In this document: positions 48,699 to 59,261 of the stretch, one piece after another
Numbering within the stretch: the stretch's first letter is position 1
Layout: every line of letters starts with the position of its first letter
NCBI GenBank assembly: GCA_902579285.1
Contig: CACHGA010000001.1
Location: forward strand, 287,411 to 351,410
From: an uncultured Pelagibacteraceae bacterium
GTDB lineage: Bacteria > Pseudomonadota > Alphaproteobacteria > Pelagibacterales > Pelagibacteraceae
Direction of reading: 5' to 3'
Length of the DNA: 64,000 nt
The notes under the pieces: generated by a model
What the model saw: the letters and a program-made list of their open reading frames with translations, nothing else
Told to the model about the DNA's origin: nothing
Database searches by the model: none
Translations under genes and position numbers: made by a program

Positions 48699-50622
48699 TT
48701 CAAGTGGCGAAAGCAAATCAAAACTAATAGGCAGAAGAATGTTTGTAATTTCAGCAGCAAAGGCTGTTGTCGTATTCGGCATTCTTGGAAGACTAGTATC
48801 ACTTCAAATTAACGAGAGCAAAAAGTACAAAACTTTATCTGATAAAAATAGATTTAGAGAGTGGAAATTTTCACCACCAAGAGGAACAATAAATGATTAT
48901 TATGGAAAACAAATAGCTTCGAATAAGCAAGTTTACCAATTGCATATTATTCCAGAAAATTCAGAAAATATAGAAACTTTACTTTTTAGATTAAAGAATA
49001 TTTTGAATTTAACAGACAAGAAGGTTTTTAAAATAAGAAGAAAAATAACATCACAAAAACCCTGGGATCCTGTAGTGATATCTGACAATCTCACATGGTC
49101 AGAATTCTCAAGAATAAATTTATTCTTACACGAGTTACAGGGTGCAGAGCCAATAGTATCAGTTGCAAGACTCTACACTGAGCCATCTTCTGCACATGTG
49201 ATTGGATATGTCTCTAAAGCAAGTAAAAAAGATTTACAAAATAAAGCATACTTAAAAGATAAAATTACTACAAGTACAAGAGTAGGTAAAACAGGATTAG
49301 AGAGTAAATTAGACCTTCAAGTTTTAGGTGATGTTGGTTACAAAAGATACGAGGTAAACGCCTATGGAAAAAGAATTAAAGAAATTTCTATCAATCCTGG
49401 AAAAGCTGGCCAAAATTTTAAAACAACTTTAGACCAAGAAGTTCAAGAACTAGCATCTAATTTACTTAAAGATAAATCTGGATCAGTTTGTGTTATGGAT
49501 ATTTATAAAGGAGATATTGTTGCAATGGTTTCATCTCCTGTTTTTGATCCAAACCAATTTGTTCATGGAATAAACACTGAAAATTGGAACAAACTTATCA
49601 AACACAGAGACAAACCTCTCATTAATAAATCTATAGCTGGACTTTACCCACCTGGATCTACAATAAAAAGTTTAGCTGTAATAAGTGCATTGGAAAATGA
49701 TGTTTTTAATCCAAAAACTGTAATTCGTTGCAGCGGTTCTATCGAACTTTACGGTGAAAAATTTCACTGTTGGAAAAAAAAAGGACACGGTTACATGGAT
49801 ATGAGAGAAGGTCTTAAACAATCATGTGACGTATATTTTTATGAAGTAGCAAGAAAACTAGGTATAGATCGGTTGTCGGAAACTGCAAGAAAATTTGGTT
49901 TAGGTGAAAAAGTTTTAGATGGATTTATAGAGGAAAGAACTGGAATTGTGCCAAATACATCCTGGAAGAAAAAGTATATTGGTAAAAATTGGTATCTCGG
50001 AGAAACATTACACGCAGGTATAGGGCAAGGATATTGGCAATCATCACCAATGCAACTATGTTTAATGACGGCTCAAATTGCAAATGGTGGATATAAAATA
50101 AAACCAAGAATTATTTTAAATGATGATGAAAGTAAAAAATTTAGTGACCTAAATCAATTTATTGAAGATAGAAAATTATTTGCCGACGATGTTGTTAGTC
50201 TTTATGATTTTATTTCAAAATTTAAATACAAAAGTTTGTTTAGAAACCCAGAAAATATAAAATTTGTAATTGATGCTTTGTACGGCGCAACAAATGAGCC
50301 AGGTGGAACTTCTTATGGATCAAGATTAACAAAAAAAGGTTTTATTTTTGCTGGAAAAACCGGAACATCACAAGTAAAAAGATTTACAGCTAGGCAAAGA
50401 GAGCTTGAAATTAAAAATGAGGATTTACCTTATAAAGATAGAGATCACGCTCTATTTGTTGCATTTGCGCCATTCAATGATCCAAGGTATGCAATCAGCG
50501 TAGTTATTGAGCATGGTGGTTCTGGTAGTAAAAGTGCAGCTCCGATTGCCAAAAAAGTCATTAAGAAAGTTTTGGAAAGACATCCTTTAAGAGAGGCGCA
50601 GGCTAATGGAGAGGTAGCTTAA
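48691..50622 (+). CDS. mrdA: Penicillin-binding protein 2
   Basis: 'PPGSTIKSLAVISALE' (SxxK), 'QSCDVYFYEVARKLGID', 'AGKTGTSQVKR'. Confidence 0.96.
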   Translation: MINSSGESKSKLIGRRMFVISAAKAVVVFGILGRLVSLQINESKKYKTLSDKNRFREWKFSPPRGTINDYYGKQIASNKQVYQLHIIPENSENIETLLFRLKNILNLTDKKVFKIRRKITSQKPWDPVVISDNLTWSEFSRINLFLHELQGAEPIVSVARLYTEPSSAHVIGYVSKASKKDLQNKAYLKDKITTSTRVGKTGLESKLDLQVLGDVGYKRYEVNAYGKRIKEISINPGKAGQNFKTTLDQEVQELASNLLKDKSGSVCVMDIYKGDIVAMVSSPVFDPNQFVHGINTENWNKLIKHRDKPLINKSIAGLYPPGSTIKSLAVISALENDVFNPKTVIRCSGSIELYGEKFHCWKKKGHGYMDMREGLKQSCDVYFYEVARKLGIDRLSETARKFGLGEKVLDGFIEERTGIVPNTSWKKKYIGKNWYLGETLHAGIGQGYWQSSPMQLCLMTAQIANGGYKIKPRIILNDDESKKFSDLNQFIEDRKLFADDVVSLYDFISKFKYKSLFRNPENIKFVIDALYGATNEPGGTSYGSRLTKKGFIFAGKTGTSQVKRFTARQRELEIKNEDLPYKDRDHALFVAFAPFNDPRYAISVVIEHGGSGSKSAAPIAKKVIKKVLERHPLREAQANGEVA

Positions 50623-51746
50623 TGTTTAAGCAGGGAAGTATTCAATCACACTTAAATTTCAGAGACAAATTTCTTGCAATGGATTTTGTTTTGCTGAGTT
50701 GTATTATATTTTTAGGTTTAATTAGTTTTTTTGCCATGTACTCTACCGATGGGGGCGAGTTTGCTTATCACACAAAAAGTCACATTGTAAGATTTTTTGT
50801 ATTTTTCTTCCTATTTTTTGTTGCTTCATTTTTTAAAACAAGTTTTTGGTATTCTACTAGCATTCCCATATATATTTTTATTCTAATTCTATTAATATTT
50901 GTAAAATATTTTGGCCTAACATCTTCGGGCTCACAAAGATGGTTAGATTTGTATTTTTTAAACTTACAGCCTTCAGAATTAATGAAAATTGGTTTGATAT
51001 TATTTTTAGCTAATTATTATCACAGAATTTCAGCTGGAGATGTAAATAGAATTACATTTCTATTTAAACCTCTTGTTGCTTTAATAATACCATTTATATT
51101 AGTCGTAACCCAACCAGATCTTGGAACTGCTTTTCTGATTGGTGTTGGTGGTTTCATTGTCATTTGGTTAGCAGGAGTAAAAATGAAATATTTTACTTAC
51201 TTTGGTTTAATTTTGGTTTCATTAACTCCAATAGCGATTTCTTTTCTCAAACCTTATCAAAAATCAAGAATTTTAACTTTTTTAGATCCGAGCAGAGATC
51301 CATTAGGTGCGGGCTATCAAATCACACAATCTAAGATTGCAATAGGATCAGGCGGTTTTTTTGGAAAAGGTTTCCTAAATGGATCTCAAAGTTATCTCGA
51401 TTACTTACCTGAAAAACATACTGATTTTATATTCACTTTATTTTCCGAAGAGTTTGGTTTTTTTGGTTCCTCAATAGTTTTAGCACTATATGTAGTAATG
51501 ACCATGAGGATCGTTTCAATTGGAAATATGGTTAGAGATACTTTTTCAAAACTTTATTGCTACAGTTTCGCTACAGCCTTTTTTATCTATGTAGCTGTAA
51601 ATATGTGTATGGTTCTAGGTTTAATACCCATTGTGGGCGCACCTTTACCTATATTATCTTATGGAGGTTCTTCAATGATGGCTATGATGCTAGGTTTAGG
51701 GATAGCCATGAGTTGTAAAATTCATAAGGATCAATCAATAAATTAG
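50622..51746 (+). CDS. rodA: Rod shape-determining SEDS protein RodA
   Basis: 'GSQRWLDLYFLNLQPSELMKIGLI', 'TQPDLGTA', 'LPEKHTDFIFTLFSEEFGFFG', 'PILSYGGSSMMAMMLGLGIAMS'. Confidence 0.96.
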   Translation: MFKQGSIQSHLNFRDKFLAMDFVLLSCIIFLGLISFFAMYSTDGGEFAYHTKSHIVRFFVFFFLFFVASFFKTSFWYSTSIPIYIFILILLIFVKYFGLTSSGSQRWLDLYFLNLQPSELMKIGLILFLANYYHRISAGDVNRITFLFKPLVALIIPFILVVTQPDLGTAFLIGVGGFIVIWLAGVKMKYFTYFGLILVSLTPIAISFLKPYQKSRILTFLDPSRDPLGAGYQITQSKIAIGSGGFFGKGFLNGSQSYLDYLPEKHTDFIFTLFSEEFGFFGSSIVLALYVVMTMRIVSIGNMVRDTFSKLYCYSFATAFFIYVAVNMCMVLGLIPIVGAPLPILSYGGSSMMAMMLGLGIAMSCKIHKDQSIN

Positions 51747-51790
51747 TTGCTTTTTAAATAATAATTTGCTGAAATTGGGTAAAATATAAA

Positions 51791-52267
51791 ATGTTTGGAT
51801 CAAAGAAAAAAGATACAGTAAGACCCTTAAATGATACCGGTAGATCTCAGGTAAGCGAAACTTTCTCTTTAGAGGGTACTCTAAGAACTTCAGGAGCGAT
51901 AGATATTGCTGGATTAATTAAAGGGCCGGTTTTTGCAGATGATTTAATTATAAAAGAAACAGGTTCAATAATTGGACCAGTTGAGGCAGACAAAATCGAA
52001 ATTTACGGACATCTTGAAGGAAAAATTTTAGCTAAATCAATAGTGATTGGTAGTACAGGAGTTGTTAAAGGTGATATCTTGTTTAGTGAATCTTTAAAAA
52101 CTGAGGAAGGTGCCGATATAAACGGATATTTAAAGAAAACCGAAAGTACAAGCATGGAAGCTGCTCAAAATGAATTCAAACTAGATACGATTGAGACAAG
52201 CGGTTCAAAAGAAAAAGAAAAAGAAAAATCTAAAAAAGGTCGTCCTAAAATAGTTGCTAGCAACTAA
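51791..52267 (+). CDS. Bactofilin (polymer-forming cytoskeletal protein)
   Basis: 'FSLEGTLRTSGAIDIAGLIKGPVFADDLIIKETGSIIGPVEADKIEIYGHLEGKILAKSIVIGSTGVVKGDI' beta-helical repeats. Confidence 0.93.
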   Translation: MFGSKKKDTVRPLNDTGRSQVSETFSLEGTLRTSGAIDIAGLIKGPVFADDLIIKETGSIIGPVEADKIEIYGHLEGKILAKSIVIGSTGVVKGDILFSESLKTEEGADINGYLKKTESTSMEAAQNEFKLDTIETSGSKEKEKEKSKKGRPKIVASN

Positions 52268-52326
52268 ATAAAAGCAGTACAATCTATCACAGTTAAATCA
52301 TGAAGCTTTTGATTTAAATTGGATTT

Positions 52327-53574
52327 ATGTCAGATAAAACATGTTCATCAGTTGGAATTGTTGGAGCGGGTATCCAGGGAGTTTGTACAGGTCTTCAATT
52401 ACTCAAAAAAAATATTCCTACCACAATATTTGATCAAAACGACCCAGGTTCTATGGCTTCATATGGTAATGCGGGTCACTTTTCACCTTATGCCGTTGTA
52501 CAATTGAATAGACCAGATATTTTATATGATGTTCCCAAAATGCTTCTAAGTTCTTCAGGACCTTTAGCACTTAAGTGGAATTATATTCCAAAAATGCTTC
52601 CATGGATCCTAAAATATTTAAAAAATTGTAACCAAAAATCGATGTTACATACTGCGAAATATATGAATCAAATTTTGAGTCTTTCAATGCATGCTTACGA
52701 AGAAATTTTTCAAGAGATTGATATGACTAATTTAGTAGAACAAAAGGGTATAATTTATGTTTGGACAAATAAAAATCTCAAAAGTAGAGAGATGGAGATT
52801 AAAATTAGAAAAGATTTAGGTGTTGAACAAAAAATATTAACTGCAAAAGAAATTCTAGACCTTGAACCTAATTTAAAACCAGTTTTTTCAGGAGGTTGCT
52901 TTTATGATTATGCGTACCACGCAAAAGATCCTCAGGGTATAACAAAAAAAATTTTTGAACTTTTTTTAAAGCGTGGAGGGAAATTTATTAAACAAGATGT
53001 CAAATCTGTTAATCAAATAGGTACAAATAAAACAATTATTAAAACTGATGACAAAGATTATGAGTTTGAAAAATCAGTTATCGCTTGCGGTGCGTTTTCA
53101 AAAAAATTTACAGATCAATTAGGAGAAAAAATTCCACTCGATACAGAGCGAGGTTATCATGTTCATTTTAAAGGCATGGAAAATTTATTAAGTAGACCTG
53201 TTATTTTTCTTGATAGAGGTTTTGGTTTAACACCAATGAACCAAGGGCTTAGAGCTGTTGGCACAGTTGAGTTAGGTGGATTAAAAAATCCGATATCAAA
53301 AAAAAGAATTCAATATATTGTAAATTGCGCTAAAGAACTTTTACCTCAACTTGGAGACCATGAGGATGAATGGTTAGGCTTCAGACCAACTCTACCAGAT
53401 TTTTTACCAGTAATTGGTCCCTCAAAAAACAACCAAAATATTATTTATGCTTTTGGCCACCATCATCTTGGTTGGACTCTTGGAGCAATAACAGGAAAAA
53501 TTGTTTCTGGAATTTTAGCAAATGAAAAAACAAATTTAGATTTATCTCCTTATAATTCTTTAAGGTTCAGCTAA
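52327..53574 (+). CDS. FAD-dependent oxidoreductase, D-amino-acid dehydrogenase (DadA)-like
   Basis: 'VGIVGAGIQGVCTGLQLLKKNIPTTIFDQNDPGSMASYGNAGHFSPYAV', 'GFRPTLPDFLPVIGPSKNNQNIIYAFGHHHLGWTLGAITGKIVSGIL'. Confidence 0.9.
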   Translation: MSDKTCSSVGIVGAGIQGVCTGLQLLKKNIPTTIFDQNDPGSMASYGNAGHFSPYAVVQLNRPDILYDVPKMLLSSSGPLALKWNYIPKMLPWILKYLKNCNQKSMLHTAKYMNQILSLSMHAYEEIFQEIDMTNLVEQKGIIYVWTNKNLKSREMEIKIRKDLGVEQKILTAKEILDLEPNLKPVFSGGCFYDYAYHAKDPQGITKKIFELFLKRGGKFIKQDVKSVNQIGTNKTIIKTDDKDYEFEKSVIACGAFSKKFTDQLGEKIPLDTERGYHVHFKGMENLLSRPVIFLDRGFGLTPMNQGLRAVGTVELGGLKNPISKKRIQYIVNCAKELLPQLGDHEDEWLGFRPTLPDFLPVIGPSKNNQNIIYAFGHHHLGWTLGAITGKIVSGILANEKTNLDLSPYNSLRFS

Positions 53575-54524
53575 TGATCAAAGTTGCTGTTTTGGACGAT
53601 TATCAGAATGTTTTTAAAGAATTTATTGATATAGAGAAGTATAAAAATAAGTATTCTTTTAAAATTTTTACAAATCCTTTTCAAAATGAGGATGAAGCAA
53701 TTCTAGAATTAGAAAATTTTGATGTGATATTTGCAATGAGAGAAAGAACAAAAATATCTAAATCATTAATATCTGGTCTGAAAAATTTAAAATATATAAT
53801 GACAAGTGGCATGAGAAATAAAGCTATAGATTTAGATGAAGCCAAAAAAAGAAATATTATTATTTGCGGCACCGAAATTCACTCTAATCCTACTGCAGAA
53901 ATAACCTGGGCTTTAATACTCGGTTTAATAAGAAACATGAAACAAGAAGTAGACAATATGTTTCAAGGATATTGGCAAACTACTATTGGCCTTGAACTAA
54001 AAGGTAAAATCTTAGGTATAATTGGTTTAGGAAAAATTGGATCCCAAGTAGCAAAAATTGGTAAAGCTTTTGGAATGCAGGTTGTTGCTTGGAGCGAAAA
54101 TTTAGATCTATCAAATGCTAATAAGCTTGGCGTATTACCTATAAGTAAAGAGGAGTTATTTAAAGAATCAGACATCATCTCATTACATGTAGTCTTGGGA
54201 GATAGATATAAAAATTTAATTTCAGAGAAAGAATTTAAACAAATGAAAAAGTCCTCATTTTTAATTAATACATCCCGGGGCCCAATAATTAACGAAAAAG
54301 ATTTGGTAAAAGCTCTAGAGGATGAAGTAATTGCTGGAGCTGGACTAGATGTTTATGATATTGAGCCGCTACCTCAAGATCATAAACTGAGATTTTTACC
54401 GAATGCATTATTGTTACCTCACCTTGGTTATGTAACCGAAGAAAACTATTCAATTTTTTTTAGCCAAATGATGGAAAATCTGGAGTTTTGTCTCGAAGGA
54501 AAGCCTAAAAGACAATTAAAATAA
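53574..54524 (+). CDS. D-2-hydroxyacid dehydrogenase (NAD-binding)
   Basis: 'LKGKILGIIGLGKIGSQVAKIGKAFGMQVVAWSE', 'LINTSRGPIINEKDLVKALEDEVIAGAGLDVYDIEPLP'. Confidence 0.93.
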   Translation: MIKVAVLDDYQNVFKEFIDIEKYKNKYSFKIFTNPFQNEDEAILELENFDVIFAMRERTKISKSLISGLKNLKYIMTSGMRNKAIDLDEAKKRNIIICGTEIHSNPTAEITWALILGLIRNMKQEVDNMFQGYWQTTIGLELKGKILGIIGLGKIGSQVAKIGKAFGMQVVAWSENLDLSNANKLGVLPISKEELFKESDIISLHVVLGDRYKNLISEKEFKQMKKSSFLINTSRGPIINEKDLVKALEDEVIAGAGLDVYDIEPLPQDHKLRFLPNALLLPHLGYVTEENYSIFFSQMMENLEFCLEGKPKRQLK

Positions 54525-54607
54525 AGAAACTATCAGTTGTATTTTTAATCATAATTTAAGTATATTTATCCACAGTTTTGTGTTTGATTCGTTTTTGAGA
54601 GGAAGAG

Positions 54608-54943
54608 ATGAACAGAATACTTATTTTGTTAATTTTGGGATTATTTTTAACTGGTTGTTACTCCAGCTCTTTAACTATGGTCGGTCCAGCAACAGGAGTA
54701 GCTTCAGGAAAAATTGGAGAATCAGCAGTAAGCAGCTCTTTAAATTACGCGGTAAAAAAACAAACTGGAAAATCTGCAGCTGAACACATCCTGAGCGAGA
54801 GTCAAAATAAAAAAATCGCACAAACCAAAGCCAAGATTAACCCATGCAAAACAAACGAATCTCTTTGTGTAATGTTAAAAACTAGGGTTAATAAAATGCA
54901 GAAAAAGCTAAACGGAAAAAATCTACAAGCGAAAAATAATTAA
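54608..54943 (+). CDS. Small lipoprotein of unknown function (paralog A)
   Basis: Lipobox 'LFLTGC', 'MVGPATGVASGKIGESAVSSSLNYAVKKQTGKSAAEHIL'. Confidence 0.82.
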   Translation: MNRILILLILGLFLTGCYSSSLTMVGPATGVASGKIGESAVSSSLNYAVKKQTGKSAAEHILSESQNKKIAQTKAKINPCKTNESLCVMLKTRVNKMQKKLNGKNLQAKNN

Positions 54944-55042
54944 AATTTTAAATCAACCCTAGGTTTACTTTTAATCAAACATTTATTCACAGCATCAAAG
55001 ATTAACTTTTAAAAATTATAACATGTGCTAAGTCAACTACAC

Positions 55043-55444
55043 ATGAAGCGTGTAATTCTTTTGATTCTATCGACATTTTTTCTTATGGGTTGCTACCAGA
55101 CCTCCCTTGCTCCTATGATAGGACCTGCGGCAGGCGCATCACAAGGTAGAATAGCTCACTCAGCTATATCAAGTGGAATAAGCTATGGTGTAAAAAATCA
55201 AACTGGAAAATATCCAATTGAACACATATTAAAACGTGAAAAAAATAAGATAGTTAAAAAAATTGATTTAATTGAGAAAGAGGTAGTAGATAAATCAATT
55301 TATGCAAAAAATACACTTATCGACAAAAAAGATGCTACTAAAAAAAAGTGGGTGCTACATCTTAAAGAGATAAAAAATGTTAAAAACGAAGAAGCCTTTC
55401 CTGCAAACAAACCCAGATATTCATACTGGTCTAATGCAAAATAG
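55043..55444 (+). CDS. Small lipoprotein of unknown function (paralog B)
   Basis: Lipobox 'FFLMGC', 'MIGPAAGASQGRIAHSAISSGISYGVKNQTGKYPIEHIL'. Listed ORF opens at a GTG at 55025; ATG at 55043 gives the lipoprotein signal. Confidence 0.82.
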   Translation: MKRVILLILSTFFLMGCYQTSLAPMIGPAAGASQGRIAHSAISSGISYGVKNQTGKYPIEHILKREKNKIVKKIDLIEKEVVDKSIYAKNTLIDKKDATKKKWVLHLKEIKNVKNEEAFPANKPRYSYWSNAK

Positions 55445-55492
55445 ACTATTTTAATCGTTTCAATATCTTTATAGTTATCATATTCTCTAAAA

Positions 55493-57925
55493 ATGAAATC
55501 AAAAGCTAAAGTTGTTGTAGTAGGTGGTGGCGCAGTAGGGGTCAGCACACTTTATCATTTAGCTAAAAAAGGTTGGTCTGATGTTGTTTTAGTTGAAAGA
55601 AAAGAACTTACTTCTGGATCAACTTGGCATGCCGCTGGTCTTTTACCTCTTTTTAATATGAGTTATTCAGTAGGACAACTTCATAGATATGCGGTTCAAT
55701 TATATAAATCTTTAGAAAAAGAAACAGGGAAGAAAGTTGGTTTTAGTGTCGTATCAAATATTCGGTTGGCACAAACAAATGACAGAATGGATGAGTACCA
55801 CCAGTATGCTGGTGTTGCGAAAACAATTGGCGTAAAAGTAAAATTTTTAAAACCAGAGCAAGTAAAAGAAATTTGGCCTTTATGTAATATCGAAGGCTTA
55901 GTTGGTGCAATACAACATCCAGAAGATGGATACATTCAACCAGCAGATCTTACTCAAGCATTAGCTACAGGAGCAAGGAATCATGGAGCGGAAATTTATA
56001 GAAACACAACAGTTACAGGAATTAAACAAACAAAAGATGGCTGGAGCGTAGAAACAGACAAAGGTGCAATTTCTTGTGAACATGTTGTCTCTTGTAGTGG
56101 AAACTTCGCAAGACAAACAGGACAAATGGTTGGTATCGAAATTCCTGCTATACCAGTTGAACATCAATATATTGTTACAGAACCTCATCCAGAAGTTCAA
56201 AAAAGACAAAAAGAAAAAAAACCAGAGATGGGAGTTTTAAGAGATAGTGACAACTCATGGTATATGAGAGAAGAAGCGGGCGGATTTATTCTAGGTCCTT
56301 ATGAAAAAGGCGCACCTTGTTGTTATGTAGATGGCCCATCAAAAGATAGTGAATATGAATTATTTCAAGAAGATTTAGATAGATTAGCACCACACATTGA
56401 AGGTGCAATAAAAAGAGTTCCTGCATTTGGTGAGGTTGGAGTTAAAAAAGTTTATAACGGTGCAATTTGTTACACACCTGATGGAAGTCCACTGGTAGGA
56501 CCGGCTTGGGGATTAAAAAATTTCTGGATCAATGATGGACATAGTTTTGGAATTACAGCAGCAGGTGGAGCAGGTTGGCAGTTAGCCGAGTGGATTATTG
56601 ATGGTGAACCAACAATAGATATGCTTGGTGTAGACCCAAGAAGATTTGGATCATACGTCACAAAATCTTATTTAATGGAAAAAAATGAAGAGGCTTATGC
56701 AAATGTTTTTACAGTTCACTATCCAGACGAAGAACGTGAAGCTGGAAGACCATTAAGACAAGCACCTTGCTATGATCGAATGAAAAAACTTGGAGCAGTC
56801 TTCGGTCAAAAGTTCGGTTGGGAAAGACCAAATTTTTTTGCAACCGATGGAGCAAAACAAGAGGATGATTGGTCATTCAGAAGATCAAATTGGTTTAAAA
56901 GTGTCGAGAAAGAATGCAAGAACGTAAAAGAAAACGCAGGACTATTAGACATGTCTGCATTTGGTAAGTGCAGAATAAAAGGTCCAGGAGCCGAAGAGTT
57001 TTTAGACAAACTTGTTGCAAATAAACTTCCTAAAAAAATTGGCAGAATAAATCTTTGCCACGCGCTTAATACAAAAGGTGGAGTACATTCTGAATTTACA
57101 ATAATGAGAGAAGCTGAAGATAGTTTTTATTTAGTTTCAGCTGGCGCATACCAAAGATTAGATCATGATTGGATTTACAAATGGATGCCGAAAGATGGTT
57201 CAGTTCAATATGAAAATTTAACAAACAGCATGGGAGTACTTGTTGTATCAGGTCCAAAAGCAAGACAACTAATGCAAAAAGTATCTAAAACAGATTTTTC
57301 AAATGAAAAATTTAAATGGCTGAGTGCACAAAATATTAATATTGGCTTAGCACCTTGCAATGCTATGAGGGTAAATTTTGTCGGTGAACTTGGTTGGGAA
57401 TTACATCATCCAATCGAATATCAAAATCATATATTTGATAAACTTATGGATGCTGGTAAAGAATTTAATCTGAAGCCTTACGGTATTCGAGCGATGAATA
57501 GTCTGAGAGTTGAAAAATCTTATAAGTTAGTGGGAACTGAACTTTCAATTGAATATGCGCCATATGAGTCAGGTTTAGATAGATTTATTCATCCAAATAA
57601 AGGAGATTTTATTGGACGTGCGGCACTGGATCAATGGAGAGCAAAAGGTTTTTCAAATAAATTAGTCACCATGGAAATCCACGGAGTTTCAGACGCCGAT
57701 GTACTTGGGAACAATCCTATTTATGAAAATGGATCTGTGATTGGAAGAGCAACAGGAGGGGACTATGGTTTTAGATTAAAAAAATCTATTGCTCTTGGAA
57801 TGGTAAAACCTGAATATGCAAAAGTTGGACAAAAACTTAAAATAGATATATTAGGTAAAATGCATGAAGTTTCAATTATTGAAGACTCACCTTACGACTC
57901 TGAAAATAAATTACTAAGAGCATAA
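55493..57925 (+). CDS. Dimethylglycine/sarcosine dehydrogenase-like FAD oxidoreductase fused to GcvT-type folate-binding domain
   Basis: 'VVVVGGGAVGVSTLYHLAKKGWSDVVLVERKELTSGSTWHAAGLLP'; C-terminal GcvT-like 'LLDMSAFGKCRIKGPGAEEFLDKL', 'GELGWELHHPIEYQ', 'IGRATGGDYGFRLKKSIALGMV'. Confidence 0.92.
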   Translation: MKSKAKVVVVGGGAVGVSTLYHLAKKGWSDVVLVERKELTSGSTWHAAGLLPLFNMSYSVGQLHRYAVQLYKSLEKETGKKVGFSVVSNIRLAQTNDRMDEYHQYAGVAKTIGVKVKFLKPEQVKEIWPLCNIEGLVGAIQHPEDGYIQPADLTQALATGARNHGAEIYRNTTVTGIKQTKDGWSVETDKGAISCEHVVSCSGNFARQTGQMVGIEIPAIPVEHQYIVTEPHPEVQKRQKEKKPEMGVLRDSDNSWYMREEAGGFILGPYEKGAPCCYVDGPSKDSEYELFQEDLDRLAPHIEGAIKRVPAFGEVGVKKVYNGAICYTPDGSPLVGPAWGLKNFWINDGHSFGITAAGGAGWQLAEWIIDGEPTIDMLGVDPRRFGSYVTKSYLMEKNEEAYANVFTVHYPDEEREAGRPLRQAPCYDRMKKLGAVFGQKFGWERPNFFATDGAKQEDDWSFRRSNWFKSVEKECKNVKENAGLLDMSAFGKCRIKGPGAEEFLDKLVANKLPKKIGRINLCHALNTKGGVHSEFTIMREAEDSFYLVSAGAYQRLDHDWIYKWMPKDGSVQYENLTNSMGVLVVSGPKARQLMQKVSKTDFSNEKFKWLSAQNINIGLAPCNAMRVNFVGELGWELHHPIEYQNHIFDKLMDAGKEFNLKPYGIRAMNSLRVEKSYKLVGTELSIEYAPYESGLDRFIHPNKGDFIGRAALDQWRAKGFSNKLVTMEIHGVSDADVLGNNPIYENGSVIGRATGGDYGFRLKKSIALGMVKPEYAKVGQKLKIDILGKMHEVSIIEDSPYDSENKLLRA

Positions 57926-58515
57926 TGAAAAAGTTAATATTAATCTGCCTATTGTTGGCTTTACCAAAAATAGCTTTTGCAAATGAAAGATCTATTCCAT
58001 TAGAATTATTTACTGCAAAGGAAAGACAACACAGTGGTAAACTTAAAGTCACAGGTCCTATGGATTGGAAAAATAAAAGAACTGGTGAAGTACACCAAGT
58101 TTACGAGAGAAAAAGAGGTTCAAAGATCCAATTATTTACAAAAACAAATAACGGCCAGTGTTTAGGAAGAGTAATGGATAGTAGATATGAAAAAAGAGGA
58201 TTAGTTTATATAAAAAATGGCTGTAAATTTCCTCTAGGAAATTGGAAAGAGGGTGAGACAAGAGAATTTGTGTCGACTTATTTTTACAATAATAAAAGCA
58301 GAGATTATAAGAAGACTATCACAATAAAAAAAATCGGTAATGAAAAAAAATGCTTAACATTTAGATGGTCAAAAGCTAAATTAGATGGAAAGATGGTTGA
58401 TGATAATAGCTATACATATTGCCCAAAAAAAGGTTTTACAAAAATATTATCGCATAAATCTGGAAAAATGAGCATGAAAATATCGGGGAACATAAAAGCT
58501 ACAGGCACCAAATGA
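57925..58515 (+). CDS. Uncharacterised secreted protein with four cysteines
   Basis: Signal peptide '[20 protein letters not shown]'; TAATG overlap with upstream gene and ATGA overlap with etfB. Confidence 0.82.
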   Translation: MKKLILICLLLALPKIAFANERSIPLELFTAKERQHSGKLKVTGPMDWKNKRTGEVHQVYERKRGSKIQLFTKTNNGQCLGRVMDSRYEKRGLVYIKNGCKFPLGNWKEGETREFVSTYFYNNKSRDYKKTITIKKIGNEKKCLTFRWSKAKLDGKMVDDNSYTYCPKKGFTKILSHKSGKMSMKISGNIKATGTK

Positions 58516-59261
58516 AAATATTAGTCGCTGTTAAAAGAGTTATTGATTACAACGTACAAATCAGAGTTAAAGAAGATGGCTCTGGAGTTCACACAGACAA
58601 CGTAAAAATGTCAACCAATCCTCCAGATGACAACGCAACTGAGGAGTCTGTTAAATTAAAAGAGTCTGGAAAAGTTAAAGAAATTGTTGCGGTTACAATC
58701 GGAGATGATAAAGCACAGGAAACAGTTAGAAAAGCTTTAGCAGTCGGAGCAGATAGAGGAATTCACGTTAAGTCTGATACATATATAGAACCGCTAGGCA
58801 TTGCCAAAATTTTAAAAAAAGTTGTTGAGAAAGAAAAACCAGATATGATTTTCTTAGGCAAGCAAGCAATCGATGATGATTGTAATCAAACAGGACAAAT
58901 GCTTGCAGCTATGTTGAATTGGCCCCAAGCAACTTTTTCTTCAAAAGTAACTTTAAAAGATAAAAGCATGGAGATAGTGAGAGAAATTGATGAAGGTTTA
59001 GAAACAGTTGAGGTAAATCTACCAGCGGTGGTTACTTGTGATCTAAGACTTAATGAACCCCGATATGCCTCTTTACCAAATATAATGAAAGCTAAAAAGA
59101 AACCAATTGATCAAATGGTAGCGAAAGATTTAGGTGTAGACATTACAAACAGAGTTCAGCAATTAAAAGTAGAGGAACCACCAAAAAGAAAAGCAGGAAT
59201 TAAAGTTGCAAATGTAGCGGAATTAGTGAGCAAACTTAAAAATGAGGCGAAGGTAATTTAA
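58512..59261 (+). CDS. etfB: Electron transfer flavoprotein beta subunit
   Basis: '[26 protein letters not shown]', '[13 protein letters not shown]', '[28 protein letters not shown]'. Confidence 0.97.
   Translation: MKILVAVKRVIDYNVQIRVKEDGSGVHTDNVKMSTNPPDDNATEESVKLKESGKVKEIVAVTIGDDKAQETVRKALAVGADRGIHVKSDTYIEPLGIAKILKKVVEKEKPDMIFLGKQAIDDDCNQTGQMLAAMLNWPQATFSSKVTLKDKSMEIVREIDEGLETVEVNLPAVVTCDLRLNEPRYASLPNIMKAKKKPIDQMVAKDLGVDITNRVQQLKVEEPPKRKAGIKVANVAELVSKLKNEAKVI

Noticed and set aside
54566-54991. TTATNCACA boxes as a replication origin
   Set aside because: Only two boxes, no AT-rich unwinding element distinct from background, and no dnaA/parAB/hemE context. Several chance matches are expected in the window.
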